DNA of 52,073 nt from positions 1-52,073 of the forward strand of contig JACQAO010000013.1 of the NCBI GenBank assembly GCA_016194935.1. Direction: 5' to 3'. Shown one piece after another: positions 28,654-39,300 of the stretch. The notes under the pieces were generated by a model. It saw only the letters and a list, made by a program, of their open reading frames with translations. It searched no databases and was not told the DNA's origin. A program made the position numbers and the translations under genes. Position 1 is the stretch's first letter, and every line of letters starts with the position of its first letter. The stretch is from Betaproteobacteria bacterium (lineage in GTDB: Bacteria > Pseudomonadota > Gammaproteobacteria > Burkholderiales > Rhodocyclaceae).

Positions 28654-29766
28654 ATGATATTCCAGCGCGCCGCCCTGCGCGAATTCGCCGGCACCGCGAT
28701 TGCGGTTTTCGTGGCGCTGTTCGCCATCATGCTGACTACACTACTGGTGCGATTGCTGGGACAGGCCGCCGACGGTTCTTTGGCTTCGGACGCAGTAGTA
28801 GCGCTGCTCGGTTTCAGCGTGCTGAACTATTTGCCGGTGCAACTGTCGTTGACTCTGTTTGTCGCAGTGCTGTTGTCGATATCGCGTTCTTACCGCGATT
28901 CCGAAATGGTGGTGTGGTTTTCCAGTGGTCAGCCGCTTACGGCATGGGTGCGTCCGGTGCTCACTTTTGCCGTGCCAATGGTGGCAACCATTGCAATGCT
29001 GGCATTGTTTCTGTCCCCCTGGGCTTTGTCCAAAAGCACCGAATTTCAGCAGAAGATGGACAATCGTGACGATGTTACGCGCGTATCACCCGGCGCCTTC
29101 AAGGAGTCGGCGTCGGCAGACCGGGTTTTTTTCGTCGAGGATGTGGCCGGCGGCGACGGGGCCGGCCGAGGAATTGGCCGCGATAACGCAGGACGGGTGA
29201 AGAACATCTTCATCAGTTCGGTGCAGCATGGCCGTCTCGGCGTGATGGCGGCGGCGCAGGGGCATCAGGAAGTACTGCCGAATGGTGATCACTTTCTGGT
29301 CATGGAAAATGGCCGTCGCTATGAAGGAACACCGGGCCAGGCCGATTACGGCGTCATGCAGTTCGAGCGTTATGCAGTGCGTATCGAATCGCGTGAAACT
29401 CAGGGCATTATCAGGACCCCGAAAAGTTTGACGCTGTTGCAACTGATTAGCGATCCTACCGCGCCAAATCTGGGCGAGTTGCTGTGGCGTCTTGGAATTC
29501 CGCTTGCAGCGCTCAATCTGGCTTTGCTGGCGATTCCCTTGTCGTTCGTTAATCCACGCGCTGGCCGCACCAATAACCTGATCTTTGCCGTTCTGGCCTA
29601 CATGATTTATAGCAACCTGATCAGCGTCAGCCAGGCTTGGGTAGCGCAAGGACGGCTGGATTTCTGGATCGGCGTGTGGCTGGTGCATGTGGTGATGTTT
29701 GTCTTGCTGTTGTTGATGTTCTCGCGTCGCTTGATGGTTTTCTCCTGGGTGCGGCTATGGCGCTGA
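28654..29766 (+). CDS. lptF: LPS export system permease LptF
   Basis: 370 residues with the LptF/LptG permease layout: a transmembrane segment near the start (TAIAVFVALFAIMLTTLLV), two more around 50-120, a large periplasmic jellyroll-type domain (about 130-265), and a C-terminal group of three membrane helices (LNLALLAIPLSFVNPRAGRTNNLIF...). With LptG and LptB it extracts LPS from the inner membrane and feeds it to LptC/A. The start lies behind a short AT-rich leader; the end overlaps lptG by 10 nt. Confidence 0.96.
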   Translation: MIFQRAALREFAGTAIAVFVALFAIMLTTLLVRLLGQAADGSLASDAVVALLGFSVLNYLPVQLSLTLFVAVLLSISRSYRDSEMVVWFSSGQPLTAWVRPVLTFAVPMVATIAMLALFLSPWALSKSTEFQQKMDNRDDVTRVSPGAFKESASADRVFFVEDVAGGDGAGRGIGRDNAGRVKNIFISSVQHGRLGVMAAAQGHQEVLPNGDHFLVMENGRRYEGTPGQADYGVMQFERYAVRIESRETQGIIRTPKSLTLLQLISDPTAPNLGELLWRLGIPLAALNLALLAIPLSFVNPRAGRTNNLIFAVLAYMIYSNLISVSQAWVAQGRLDFWIGVWLVHVVMFVLLLLMFSRRLMVFSWVRLWR

Positions 29767-30836
29767 AGGTTTATGAACGCTATCTGGCGCGGGAAATTTA
29801 TGTTGCAACCGCGCAGGTGCTGACGGCATTTTTGATGCTGTTTGCTTTTTTTGATCTGATCCACGAACTCGAAGATATCGGCAAGGGCGGGTATCAGTTG
29901 CAACATGCCGTGGGGTTTGTGTTGCTGTCAGTACCGGGGCGCATATACGAACTATTTCCTATTGCCGTGCTGATTGGCACGCTCTACGCCCTAACGCAAC
30001 TGGCGCGTCACTCCGAGATCACCGTATTGCGGACTTCCGGCTTGTCGACAGTGGTTCTTTTGAAAACGCTGGCAAAGCTGGGGATGGTCTTTGTCGCACT
30101 GACCTTTGTCATTGGCGAATTTGTAGCGCCCCCGGCTGAGCGGGCGGCTCAGCAATTACGCCTCAAGGCGATGAGTTCGATGGTCGCCCAGGAATTCCGC
30201 TCCGGCCTGTGGGTGAAGGACGAGAGGAGTTTCGTCAATGTCCGCGATGTCCTCCCGGACTCGCGCTTGCGCGGCGTGCGTATTTACGAATTTGACAAAG
30301 ACTACCGCCTGCATTCGATCAGCGATGCCGAGCAAGGCGAGTTTCTGCCGCCAAACCAGTGGCGGCTCATCAAGGTTGTGCAGACGGTTTTCGAAGGCGA
30401 TACGGCGCGTGTCAGCCTCTTGCCGGAAATGACGTGGCACTCGGCGCTGACGCCGGGGATTATTTCGGTGCTGCTGGTGGTGCCGGAGCGGATGTCTTTC
30501 GTCAATCTGCTCCAGTATGTCCGCCATCTGGAAGAAAATCAGCAGAAAGCGCAGCGCTATGTGATCGCTTTATGGAAGAAACTGGTTTACCCGCTCGCAG
30601 CACTGGTGATGATGGCGCTGGCTTTGCCTTTCGCCTACCTGCAGGATCGCATGGGTGCGGTCAGCATCAAGGTGTTTGCCGGGATCATGCTGGGCATTAC
30701 CTTTCATATGCTGAATGGATTGTTTTCCAGTCTCGGGGCGATTAACAACTGGACCCCGTTTATTTCCGCCATCACCCCGAGCGGCTTGTTCCTGCTGGCG
30801 GCGGCGGGGATGATCTGGTGGGTGGAACGTCGCTGA
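29757..30836 (+). CDS. lptG: LPS export system permease LptG
   Basis: 359 residues from ATG 29757, beginning MALKVYERYLAREIYVATAQVL as LptG proteins do. Membrane helices at about 12-32 and 55-120 flank VLIGTLYALTQLARHSEITVLRTSGLS, the cytoplasmic coupling helix for LptB. The periplasmic domain spans about 130-270; three C-terminal helices end in WWVERR. It is the partner of LptF in the LPS transporter. The frame is open upstream to 29637 inside lptF, but the start at 29757 matches the family and gives the typical short overlap. Confidence 0.96.
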   Translation: MALKVYERYLAREIYVATAQVLTAFLMLFAFFDLIHELEDIGKGGYQLQHAVGFVLLSVPGRIYELFPIAVLIGTLYALTQLARHSEITVLRTSGLSTVVLLKTLAKLGMVFVALTFVIGEFVAPPAERAAQQLRLKAMSSMVAQEFRSGLWVKDERSFVNVRDVLPDSRLRGVRIYEFDKDYRLHSISDAEQGEFLPPNQWRLIKVVQTVFEGDTARVSLLPEMTWHSALTPGIISVLLVVPERMSFVNLLQYVRHLEENQQKAQRYVIALWKKLVYPLAALVMMALALPFAYLQDRMGAVSIKVFAGIMLGITFHMLNGLFSSLGAINNWTPFISAITPSGLFLLAAAGMIWWVERR

Positions 30837-30848
30837 CGCGCTATAGCG

Positions 30849-31289
30849 CTAGTGTTCGGCAACCAGGCGTGTTCCGGCCAGCCGGTCGTGCAGAAATTGC
30901 CGTTCGCGGTCGAAAACCGCCCAGATCAACCCGGCGCCGAAAAAAAACAGCGAAGGCCAGCACAACACGAAACGCACCAGCGCTTGCGGCAGGGTCACCG
31001 TGTTGCCGGTCAGCGCACTCTCCAGACGTACTTTCCAGGTCTGCATCGCCAGTGTTTGGCCGCCGCGACGCCAGAACCAGACAAAATACGCCAGCAATAC
31101 CAGCAGCAGATGAGCCAGTAGCAGCGGCCCCGGCAATGTCATGTGCCAGCCGAGGCCGATGGCAAGGTGCGGCAGCATGAAGCTTATCGACAGCACTCCC
31201 AGCAGCAACAAGCTTTCATAAAGCATGCTGGCAAGCCGGCGACGAATGCTGGGTACCGACGAGGGCAGGGCGGTAGTGCTGGCAGCCAC
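30849..31289 (-). CDS. RDD-family membrane protein
   Basis: 146 residues. RDD domain: IRRRLASMLYESLLLLGVLSISF with the conserved Arg and an acidic residue at the usual Asp position (E25 rather than D), a second helix around 55-72, GQTLAMQTWKVRLES, and LVRFVLCWPSLFFFGAGLIWAVFDRERQFLHDRLAGTRLV with the characteristic final D. Three membrane segments. RDD proteins have been linked to ion exchange or small-molecule transport, but function here is unknown. It is the last gene of the sigma factor-DUF3619-DUF3106 group. Confidence 0.9.
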   Translation of the reverse strand: MAASTTALPSSVPSIRRRLASMLYESLLLLGVLSISFMLPHLAIGLGWHMTLPGPLLLAHLLLVLLAYFVWFWRRGGQTLAMQTWKVRLESALTGNTVTLPQALVRFVLCWPSLFFFGAGLIWAVFDRERQFLHDRLAGTRLVAEH

Positions 31290-31293
31290 GGAA

Positions 31294-31866
31294 TTATTTC
31301 GGTGCGGGACCCGCCGCTGCGGGTGGCGCGGTCAACGGTGCGGCAGGGGCGGCAGGGGTCGTTGCGGGCGCAGGGAGCGGGCTTGGAGGGGAGGCAGGCG
31401 CAGGCGCGGATTTGCTGGCGCCGCTCTTGGGCTGTGGCTTATGTGTGGCCTTGCGGTTGAGGCGCTCTTTTTCTGCATCCGGCAGATTCTTGTATTCCTG
31501 CCATTTCTGCTTGACTGTCTGGCGTTGATCGGGAGGCGCTTTTTGCAGGGTTTTGTATTGTTCTCGCGCCCGCTTGCGCTCCTCCGGGGAGAGATTCGCC
31601 CAGGCCTTCATGCGATGCTGGACGCGCTGCTGTTCCTGCGCCGACATAGCGGGGTAGCGTTGGGCAATACCCAGCCATTTCTTGCGCCGGTAAGACTCAA
31701 GCTTGTCCCATTCGCCAGACAGCGGCGCCAGCGCATCGCGCTGTTGCGGTGTCAGTTCCGCCCATTTCGGCTGCTTGAGCGGCGGGATGATGGCTGCGCT
31801 GACCGGACTAAGCAGCGCCAGCGCCAGCACTATGGCAGCTGTGATTGCGAAGGATGCTCTAGCCAT
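31294..31866 (-). CDS. DUF3106 exported protein
   Basis: 190 residues with a signal peptide (ASFAITAAIVLALALLSPVSA). The mature part carries repeated short helices of the type PKWAELTPQQRDALAPLSGEWD, FMSAQEQQRVQHRMKAW-like and WANLSPEERKRAREQYKTLQ, the DUF3106 pattern, and ends in a Pro/Ala-rich tail. The charged helical repeats resemble Spy/CpxP-type periplasmic proteins in general character only. Its start lies inside the DUF3619 gene (37-nt overlap), so both are translated from one message with the sigma factor gene. Confidence 0.88.
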   Translation of the reverse strand: MARASFAITAAIVLALALLSPVSAAIIPPLKQPKWAELTPQQRDALAPLSGEWDKLESYRRKKWLGIAQRYPAMSAQEQQRVQHRMKAWANLSPEERKRAREQYKTLQKAPPDQRQTVKQKWQEYKNLPDAEKERLNRKATHKPQPKSGASKSAPAPASPPSPLPAPATTPAAPAAPLTAPPAAAGPAPK

Positions 31867-32240
31867 ACGCGAAAGCCGCGGTCCAGGTATGCATTAATCG
31901 GCAGATCGTCGGCAAGCAGAGCACTGTCGATCACTTCATTTTCCGCCGCTTGCTGGAAATTGTTCCAGTAATAGGTACCCGTCACGCCGGCGGCAAGCAC
32001 CAGCAGCGCGGCCAGGGTGCGGGCGCGCGGCAACAACACTTCGCTGGCAAAGAGAGCTGCGCTTTGGCCGGCCCACGCCAGGCTCAAGCCGGCAACTGCG
32101 GCTTTTTGATGGGCAAGCGCATGCAATCGCGCCGTCCTGAGTTTTGCGATGGTGTTGCGGTCGAGCTTGTCTGCGCCGTGATTGAGCGCCAGCCTGAGCT
32201 TGTAGGCAAGTTCTTGCTCGTCGTGAAGATGATTATTCAT
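31830..32240 (-). CDS. DUF3619 membrane protein, possible anti-sigma partner
   Basis: 136 residues from ATG 32240. The N-terminal cytoplasmic part (DEQELAYKLRLALNHGADKLDRNTIAKLRTARLHALAHQK) precedes a transmembrane helix at about residues 78-97 (TLAALLVLAAGVTGTYYW) and a short periplasmic tail. Position and topology directly behind an ECF sigma gene suggest an anti-sigma role; no zinc-binding anti-sigma motif (HxxxCxxC) is visible. Its start overlaps the sigma factor stop by 4 nt (ATGA). The anti-sigma role is inference from context. Confidence 0.85.
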   Translation of the reverse strand: MNNHLHDEQELAYKLRLALNHGADKLDRNTIAKLRTARLHALAHQKAAVAGLSLAWAGQSAALFASEVLLPRARTLAALLVLAAGVTGTYYWNNFQQAAENEVIDSALLADDLPINAYLDRGFRVWLEHPSQSQLP

Positions 32241-32797
32241 AGCTCGATGCCTTTTGTCTTGAGCGCCACAGCCAACGTGTGAGTTGCGCGCGAACAGTGG
32301 GTTTTTACGCTGCCTTCGGAGCAACCCATTGCAGCCGCCGTCTCGGCTATATCCATGTCCTCCCAGTAACGCATGAGGAAGGCTTCACGTTGACGCGGCG
32401 GCAGTTTCGCTATCTCTTTTTCAATTACGGCAAGCACTTGCGATTGTTCGAGACTAGCCTCCGGCGTCGCAATATTAGACCCTTCATGGGCCTGTAAGGT
32501 TTCCAGCGGGTCGCCATCCGGGTCGTCAGCCGGAGTGAACGAGGAGAGCAGGGTCGTCCATAGGGAACGGACTTTCTGCCGCCGGTAGAAGTCGCGGATG
32601 GTGTTCTGCAAAATGCGCTGGAACAGCATCGGCAGTTCCGCCGGCGGTTTGTCGCCATATTTCTCCGCAAGCTTGAGCATGGCGTCCTGGACGATGTCGA
32701 GCGCATGGTCATCATTGCGTACCGCGAACACCGCCTGTTTGAAGGCGCGTCGTTCTGCATCTGCGAGAAATTCCGAAAGTTCGTCGTGGGTGGCCAG
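32237..32797 (-). CDS. ECF-type RNA polymerase sigma factor
   Basis: 186 residues if translation begins at the CTG at 32795-32797. Region 2 is VRNDDHALDIVQDAMLKLAEKYGDKPPAELPMLFQRILQNTIRDFYRRQ; region 4 is LPPRQREAFLMRYWEDMDIAETAAAMGCSEGSVKTHCSRATHTLA. Starting at the in-frame GTG 32731 would remove the start of region 2 (LATHDELSEFLADAERRAFKQA, split to family residues). The only in-frame codons after the upstream stop are GGA, TAT, CCC and this CTG, which has TGAGGA upstream. It heads the operon with DUF3619, DUF3106 and RDD, and diverges from ilvI. Confidence 0.88.
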   Translation of the reverse strand: MATHDELSEFLADAERRAFKQAVFAVRNDDHALDIVQDAMLKLAEKYGDKPPAELPMLFQRILQNTIRDFYRRQKVRSLWTTLLSSFTPADDPDGDPLETLQAHEGSNIATPEASLEQSQVLAVIEKEIAKLPPRQREAFLMRYWEDMDIAETAAAMGCSEGSVKTHCSRATHTLAVALKTKGIEL

Positions 32798-32838
32798 GGG
32801 ATATCCTCAATCGCCAGAAAGCCGGCTTGACGAGCATG

Positions 32839-32854
32839 AGCACTCCTGAGTGCT
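32839..32854. promoter_or_regulatory. 16-bp palindrome in the sigma factor / ilvI gap
   Basis: AGCACTC-CT-GAGTGCT, perfect 7-bp arms. It lies 42 bp upstream of the sigma factor start and 9 bp upstream of a TTGACC that could be the ilvI -35. It looks like an operator for a dimeric regulator; the protein is unknown. Confidence 0.45.
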
Positions 32855-32862
32855 GTAATGCC

Positions 32863-32891
32863 TTGACCAAATCCAGGCTAGCCAGTAAGGT
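32863..32891 (+). promoter_or_regulatory. Possible ilvI promoter
   Basis: TTGACC at 32863-32868, a 17-bp spacer and TAAGGT at 32886-32891, ending 38 bp before the ilvI ATG. The -35 is good, the -10 weak. No attenuator-type leader peptide rich in Ile, Leu or Val is visible. Confidence 0.35.
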
Positions 32892-32929
32892 TACACGTTT
32901 TGGGCGTTTATTGCGCTGCGGATACTAAG

Positions 32930-34639
32930 ATGCTTTTGACTGGTGCGGAAATTGTAATCAGGTGCTTGCAGGAAGAAAAGGTCGAGTTTGTGTTCGGCTA
33001 TCCCGGCGGCGCGGTGCTTTTCATCTACGATGCGATGTTCAAGCAGGATCAGCTCAAGCACATCCTGGTGCGCCATGAGCAGGCTGCGGTGCATGCTGCG
33101 GATGCCTATTCGCGGTCTTCGCAGAAAGTCGGCGTCTGCATGGTCACCTCCGGCCCCGGCGTGACCAATGCCGTGACCGGCATCGCCACCGCCAATATGG
33201 ATTCGATCCCGATGGTGATCATCAGCGGGCAGGTCCCGACTGCCTATATCGGCCAGGACGCCTTTCAGGAGTGCGACACGGTGGGCATCACCCGTCCCTG
33301 CGTCAAGCATAATTTCCTGGTCAAGGACGTCAAGGATATTGCCGTCACCATCAAGAAGGCTTTTTATCTTGCCAAATCCGGCAGACCCGGCCCGGTGCTG
33401 GTGGATATTCCCAAGGACATCACCAATCACAAGTGCGAGTTCGATTACCCCAAGAGCGTCACGATGCGCTCCTACAACCCTGTAATCAAGGGACACGCAG
33501 GCCAGATCAAGAAGGCGCTGCAACTGTTGCTCAGCGCCAAGCGACCGATCATTTATGCCGGCGGCGGCGTGATTCTTTCAGATGCGGCGAACAAGCTGAT
33601 TAAATTCGCCAAGGCGCTCGGCTTCCCGGTGACCAATACCCTGATGGGCCTGGGCGGCTATCCGGCCACCGACAAGCAATTCGTCGGCATGCTGGGCATG
33701 CACGGCACCTACGAAGCCAACATGGCGATGCAGAATTGCGATGTATTGCTGGCCATCGGCGCCCGTTTCGACGACCGGGTGATCGGCAACACGGCGCACT
33801 TCAACGAGGTGCAGCGCAAGATCATTCATGTCGACATCGACCCTTCCTCGATTTCAAAGCGCGTCAAAGTCGATATTCCCATCGTCGGCAATGTTCCCGA
33901 TGTGCTCGAGGATCTGCATAAACTGCTCGATGCAACCGGGGAGAAATCCGACGCCAAGGCGCTGGCCTTGTGGTGGCAGCAGATTGCGACCTGGCGCGCC
34001 AGGGACTGCCTGAAATACAAGCAGAACAGCAAAGTCATCATGCCGCAATATGTGATTGAGAAACTCTATGAAGTGACCGGCGGCGAGGCCATCGTCACCT
34101 CCGATGTCGGCCAGCACCAGATGTGGGCGGCGCAGTATTACAAGTTCGACAAGCCGCGCCGCTGGATCAACTCCGGCGGTCTCGGCACTATGGGTTTCGG
34201 CTTGCCGGCGGCGATGGGCGCGCGTTTCGCCAATCCCAAGGCCACCGTAGCCTGCGTCACTGGCGAGGCGTCGATCCAGATGAACATCCAGGAATTATCG
34301 ACCTGCAAGCAATATCGTTTGCCGATCAAGATCATCAACCTCAATAACCGTTATCTCGGCATGGTGCGGCAATGGCAGGAGATGTTTCACGGCAACCGTT
34401 ATGCCGAGTCCTATGTCGATGCCTTGCCTGATTTCGTCAAGCTGGCCGAATCTTACGGCCATGTCGGCATGTACATCGACAAGCCGGCGGATGTCGAAGG
34501 GGCTTTGCGCGAGGCATTCACCACCCACAAGAACGAGCTGGTGTTCATGGATTTCATCACCGACCAGACCGCCAACGTCTTCCCCATGATCGCAGCCGGC
34601 AAAGGTTTGTCCGAGATGATCCTGGCTGAAGACCTGTGA
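32930..34639 (+). CDS. ilvI: Acetolactate synthase large subunit
   Basis: 569 residues from ATG 32930. TPP-enzyme layout: N-terminal domain with VFGYPGGAVLFIYD and the catalytic Glu in RHEQAAVHAADAY (about residue 47), central FAD-binding domain, and C-terminal domain with the TPP-binding GDASIQ-like motif read here as GEASIQMNIQELSTCKQY...NNRYLGMVRQW. It condenses pyruvate with pyruvate or 2-oxobutyrate in Val/Leu/Ile synthesis. The motif reads GEA rather than the commoner GDG/GDA; this is a position worth noting but metal ligation by Glu is unproven. It leads ilvI-ilvH-ilvC. Confidence 0.97.
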   Translation: MLLTGAEIVIRCLQEEKVEFVFGYPGGAVLFIYDAMFKQDQLKHILVRHEQAAVHAADAYSRSSQKVGVCMVTSGPGVTNAVTGIATANMDSIPMVIISGQVPTAYIGQDAFQECDTVGITRPCVKHNFLVKDVKDIAVTIKKAFYLAKSGRPGPVLVDIPKDITNHKCEFDYPKSVTMRSYNPVIKGHAGQIKKALQLLLSAKRPIIYAGGGVILSDAANKLIKFAKALGFPVTNTLMGLGGYPATDKQFVGMLGMHGTYEANMAMQNCDVLLAIGARFDDRVIGNTAHFNEVQRKIIHVDIDPSSISKRVKVDIPIVGNVPDVLEDLHKLLDATGEKSDAKALALWWQQIATWRARDCLKYKQNSKVIMPQYVIEKLYEVTGGEAIVTSDVGQHQMWAAQYYKFDKPRRWINSGGLGTMGFGLPAAMGARFANPKATVACVTGEASIQMNIQELSTCKQYRLPIKIINLNNRYLGMVRQWQEMFHGNRYAESYVDALPDFVKLAESYGHVGMYIDKPADVEGALREAFTTHKNELVFMDFITDQTANVFPMIAAGKGLSEMILAEDL

Positions 34640-34658
34640 AGCGCCGGGAATCAATAAC

Positions 34659-36247
<1,589 letters not shown>

Positions 36248-36257
36248 ACCTCGCTGA

Positions 36258-36899
36258 GTGAACTATCCCCATCCCATCATTGCCCGCGAGGGCTGGCCGT
36301 TTATCGGCATTGCACTGCTCGCCGCCCTTGCCGTCACCGGCGTGGTCGGCTGGCTGTGGGCTTTGCCACTGTGGTTGATCCTGGTTTTCTGCGTGCAGTT
36401 TTTCCGCGACCCGGCGCGGCCCATCCCGGATGGCGCGAACAGCGTGCTGTCGCCTGCCGATGGCCGCATCGTCGCAATCGAACCAGTGCGCGACCCCTGG
36501 CTGGAGCGCGAGGCGCTCAAGATCAGCGTGTTCATGAACGTGTTCAACGTGCATTCCAATCGCAGCCCGGTCGATGGCGAAGTCAGGCAGCGTTGGTACC
36601 ATCCCGGAAAATTTTTCAATGCCGATCTCGACAAGGCTTCGACCGAAAACGAGCGCAATGCTCTGTGGTTGCGCACCCGCAGCGGACATGACGTTACCTG
36701 TGTGCAGGTGGCCGGTTTGATCGCGCGTCGCATCCTCTGTTACGTCGATACCGGTGCGCAGCTTCAGCGTGGCCAGCGCTACGGATTTATTCGCTTCGGT
36801 TCGCGTGTCGATGTCTATCTGCCGCCGCAGTCCCGTATCAAAGTGACGATAGGCGACAAGGTTTCTGCCTCGGCAACCATTCTTGCTGAATTGGAATAA
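36258..36899 (+). CDS. psd: Phosphatidylserine decarboxylase proenzyme
   Basis: 213 residues from GTG 36258, the short Psd type. N-terminal membrane segments ([32 protein letters not shown]) anchor it to the inner membrane. [26 protein letters not shown] and the processing site in [11 protein letters not shown] are present; cleavage before the Ser creates the pyruvoyl group. It makes phosphatidylethanolamine from phosphatidylserine. The next gene, pssA, supplies the substrate. Confidence 0.97.
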   Translation: MNYPHPIIAREGWPFIGIALLAALAVTGVVGWLWALPLWLILVFCVQFFRDPARPIPDGANSVLSPADGRIVAIEPVRDPWLEREALKISVFMNVFNVHSNRSPVDGEVRQRWYHPGKFFNADLDKASTENERNALWLRTRSGHDVTCVQVAGLIARRILCYVDTGAQLQRGQRYGFIRFGSRVDVYLPPQSRIKVTIGDKVSASATILAELE

Positions 36900-36953
36900 G
36901 TGCGATGGTGCGCCTACAATATCGGGGTTTCCACGACAACGGATGGTTTTGAT

Positions 36954-37709
36954 ATGCCAGTGATCCGTCCCCGCAAGGCATTGATGGATCCCGAGCTGCG
37001 CAGGCGCGGCATCTACATTTTGCCCAACCTGTTCACCACTGCCTCGCTGTTCTCGGGTTTCTACGCCATCGTCCAGGCCATGAATGGCCTTTTCGAGTAT
37101 TCCGCCGTAGCCATATTCATTGCCATGGTGCTGGATGGCCTGGATGGTCGTGTGGCGCGCCTGACCCATACCCAGAGCGCCTTCGGCGCCGAGTACGATT
37201 CGCTTTCCGACATGGTGTCGTTTGGCGCTGCGCCCTCGCTGGTGGTGTATGAATGGGCTTTGAAGGGCATGGGCAAACTCGGCTGGATTGCCGCCTTCAT
37301 CTACTGCGCCGGCGCTGCGCTGCGCCTGGCGCGCTTCAACACCAATATTGATGTCGTCGATAAGCGTTATTTCCAGGGCTTGCCCAGCCCGGCGGCGGCG
37401 GCGCTGGTTGCCGGCCTGGTGTGGGTATTGCTGGATCTCGGCTATACCGGTTATGAGGCGCGCTGGTATGCCTGTGTCCTGACCATATTTGCCGGAGTCA
37501 CCATGGTCAGCAATCTTCCCTACTGGAGCGGCAAGGACATCAACCTGCGGCGCAGCGTGCCGTTCATGGTGGTGCCGGCGATGGGACTCGGCTACATCCT
37601 GCTGTCGAGTTATCCGCCGGGTGTGTTGTTCGCGCTGTTCCTGGTCTACGCACTGTCCGGTTATGTCCTGTTTGCCTGGCGTTGGCTGAAACGCCGCAAG
37701 ACCGCCTGA
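36954..37709 (+). CDS. pssA: CDP-diacylglycerol--serine O-phosphatidyltransferase
   Basis: 251 residues from ATG 36954. The CDP-alcohol phosphotransferase motif is intact: [31 protein letters not shown], split as DG-x2-AR-x8-G-x3-D-x3-D. Six or more membrane helices follow. It transfers phosphatidyl from CDP-diacylglycerol to serine, feeding Psd. The open frame reaches 36900, but the family start MPVIRPRK fits ATG 36954. It lies between psd and leuA on the same strand. Confidence 0.96.
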   Translation: MPVIRPRKALMDPELRRRGIYILPNLFTTASLFSGFYAIVQAMNGLFEYSAVAIFIAMVLDGLDGRVARLTHTQSAFGAEYDSLSDMVSFGAAPSLVVYEWALKGMGKLGWIAAFIYCAGAALRLARFNTNIDVVDKRYFQGLPSPAAAALVAGLVWVLLDLGYTGYEARWYACVLTIFAGVTMVSNLPYWSGKDINLRRSVPFMVVPAMGLGYILLSSYPPGVLFALFLVYALSGYVLFAWRWLKRRKTA

Positions 37710-37722
37710 CCTGGAGATGATG

Positions 37723-39261
37723 ATGGCTGCGGAACACTTGATTATTTTCGATACCACCTTGCGTGACGGCGAACAAAGCCCGGGCGCCTCAATGACGCGC
37801 GAGGAGAAAGTGCGCATCGCCCGGCAACTGGAAAAAATGCGCGTCGATGTGATCGAGGCGGGCTTTCCCGCCGCCTCCAACGGGGATTTTGAAGCCGTGA
37901 AAGCCGTTGCCGAAGCCATCAAGGATAGTACGGTGGCGGCGCTGTGCCGCACCAACGACAAGGATATTTCGCGCGCGCTGGAGGCGATCAAACCGGCCCG
38001 ATCAGGCCGCATCCACACTTTTATCGCCACCAGCGCCATCCATATGGAAAAGAAGCTGCGCATGACGCCGGACCAGGTCATCGTCGCCGCAGTGAATGCC
38101 GTGCGCTTCGCCCGCAACGGCGCCGACAACATCGAGTTTTCCCCGGAAGATGCGGGACGCTCCGATCTGGATTTCCTCTGCCGAGTTATCGAGGCGGTGA
38201 TCAAGGAAGGCGCTACCGTCATCAACATCCCGGATACCGTCGGCTACAACCTGCCGGAGCAGTTTGCTGAGCGCATCCGCAACTTGCGCAGCCGCATTCC
38301 GAATGCCGACAAGGTGGTCTGGTCGGTGCATTGCCACAACGACCTGGGCCTGGCCGTCGCCAACTCGCTGGCCGCCGTGCTGACCGGCGCGCGCCAGGTG
38401 GAATGCACCATCAATGGTCTGGGCGAGCGCGCCGGCAATACCGCGCTGGAAGAGATCGTCATGGCGGTACGCACCCGCCAGGATATTTTCCCCTGCGACA
38501 CGCGCATCGACACCACCCAAATCCTGGCCGCCTCGAAGATGGTCTCCGGCATCACCGGCTTTCCGGTGCAGCCGAACAAGGCCATCGTCGGCGCCAACGC
38601 CTTCGCGCATGAAGCCGGCATCCACCAGGACGGCGTGCTGAAACACCGCGAAACCTACGAAATCATGCGCGCTGAAGATGTTGGCTGGAATGCCAACAAG
38701 CTGGTGCTGGGCAAGCATTCCGGGCGCACCGCATTCAGGGCGCGCCTCAAGGAACTCGGCATCGAGGTCGAGTCGGAACAGGTGTTGAACGCGGCTTTCA
38801 CCCGCTTCAAGGAGCTGGCCGACAAGAAGCACGATATTTTCGACGAAGACTTGCACGCCCTGATGAGTGACGAGGCAGTGACGCCGGAGCAGGAACATTA
38901 CCGTCTGTTGTCCTCGCGTTTTCATTCCGAGACCGGTGAAACCCCCAGCGCGCAAATTACCCTCGCCGTCGGCGGCGCCGAGCGACACGCCGAGGCGGAA
39001 GGGAGCGGCCCGGTGGATGCGGCTTTCAAGGCCATCGAGAGCGTATCGCAGAGTGGCGCCGACTTGTTGTTGTACTCAGTGAACAGCATTACCACCGGTA
39101 CCGATGCGCAGGGCGAAGTCACCGTGAGACTATCCAGGGATGGCCGTATCGTGAATGGACAGGGCGCCGACACCGACATCATCGTCGCTTCCGCCAAAGC
39201 CTATCTCAACGCGCTGAATAAGCTGCATTCCACGCAGGAGCGCGTCAATCCGCAGGTTTGA
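37723..39261 (+). CDS. leuA: 2-isopropylmalate synthase
   Basis: 512 residues from the third of three consecutive ATGs (37717, 37720, 37723), chosen because GGAG at 37713-37716 then has 6-nt spacing. TIM-barrel catalytic domain with [16 protein letters not shown], metal ligands in [16 protein letters not shown], and [12 protein letters not shown]; the C-terminal regulatory domain (about 390-505) binds leucine. It condenses acetyl-CoA with 2-oxoisovalerate, the first committed leucine step. It is clustered with ilvIHC and the phospholipid genes. Confidence 0.98.
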   Translation: MAAEHLIIFDTTLRDGEQSPGASMTREEKVRIARQLEKMRVDVIEAGFPAASNGDFEAVKAVAEAIKDSTVAALCRTNDKDISRALEAIKPARSGRIHTFIATSAIHMEKKLRMTPDQVIVAAVNAVRFARNGADNIEFSPEDAGRSDLDFLCRVIEAVIKEGATVINIPDTVGYNLPEQFAERIRNLRSRIPNADKVVWSVHCHNDLGLAVANSLAAVLTGARQVECTINGLGERAGNTALEEIVMAVRTRQDIFPCDTRIDTTQILAASKMVSGITGFPVQPNKAIVGANAFAHEAGIHQDGVLKHRETYEIMRAEDVGWNANKLVLGKHSGRTAFRARLKELGIEVESEQVLNAAFTRFKELADKKHDIFDEDLHALMSDEAVTPEQEHYRLLSSRFHSETGETPSAQITLAVGGAERHAEAEGSGPVDAAFKAIESVSQSGADLLLYSVNSITTGTDAQGEVTVRLSRDGRIVNGQGADTDIIVASAKAYLNALNKLHSTQERVNPQV

Positions 39262-39300
39262 CGGCGTCATTGCGCAAGCTGCCGTTGAACCGGGATTTTC

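Noticed and set aside
32810..32929. Attenuator with an Ile/Val/Leu-rich leader peptide before ilvI
   Set aside because: No short frame rich in branched-chain codons and no terminator hairpin with a U-run is present.
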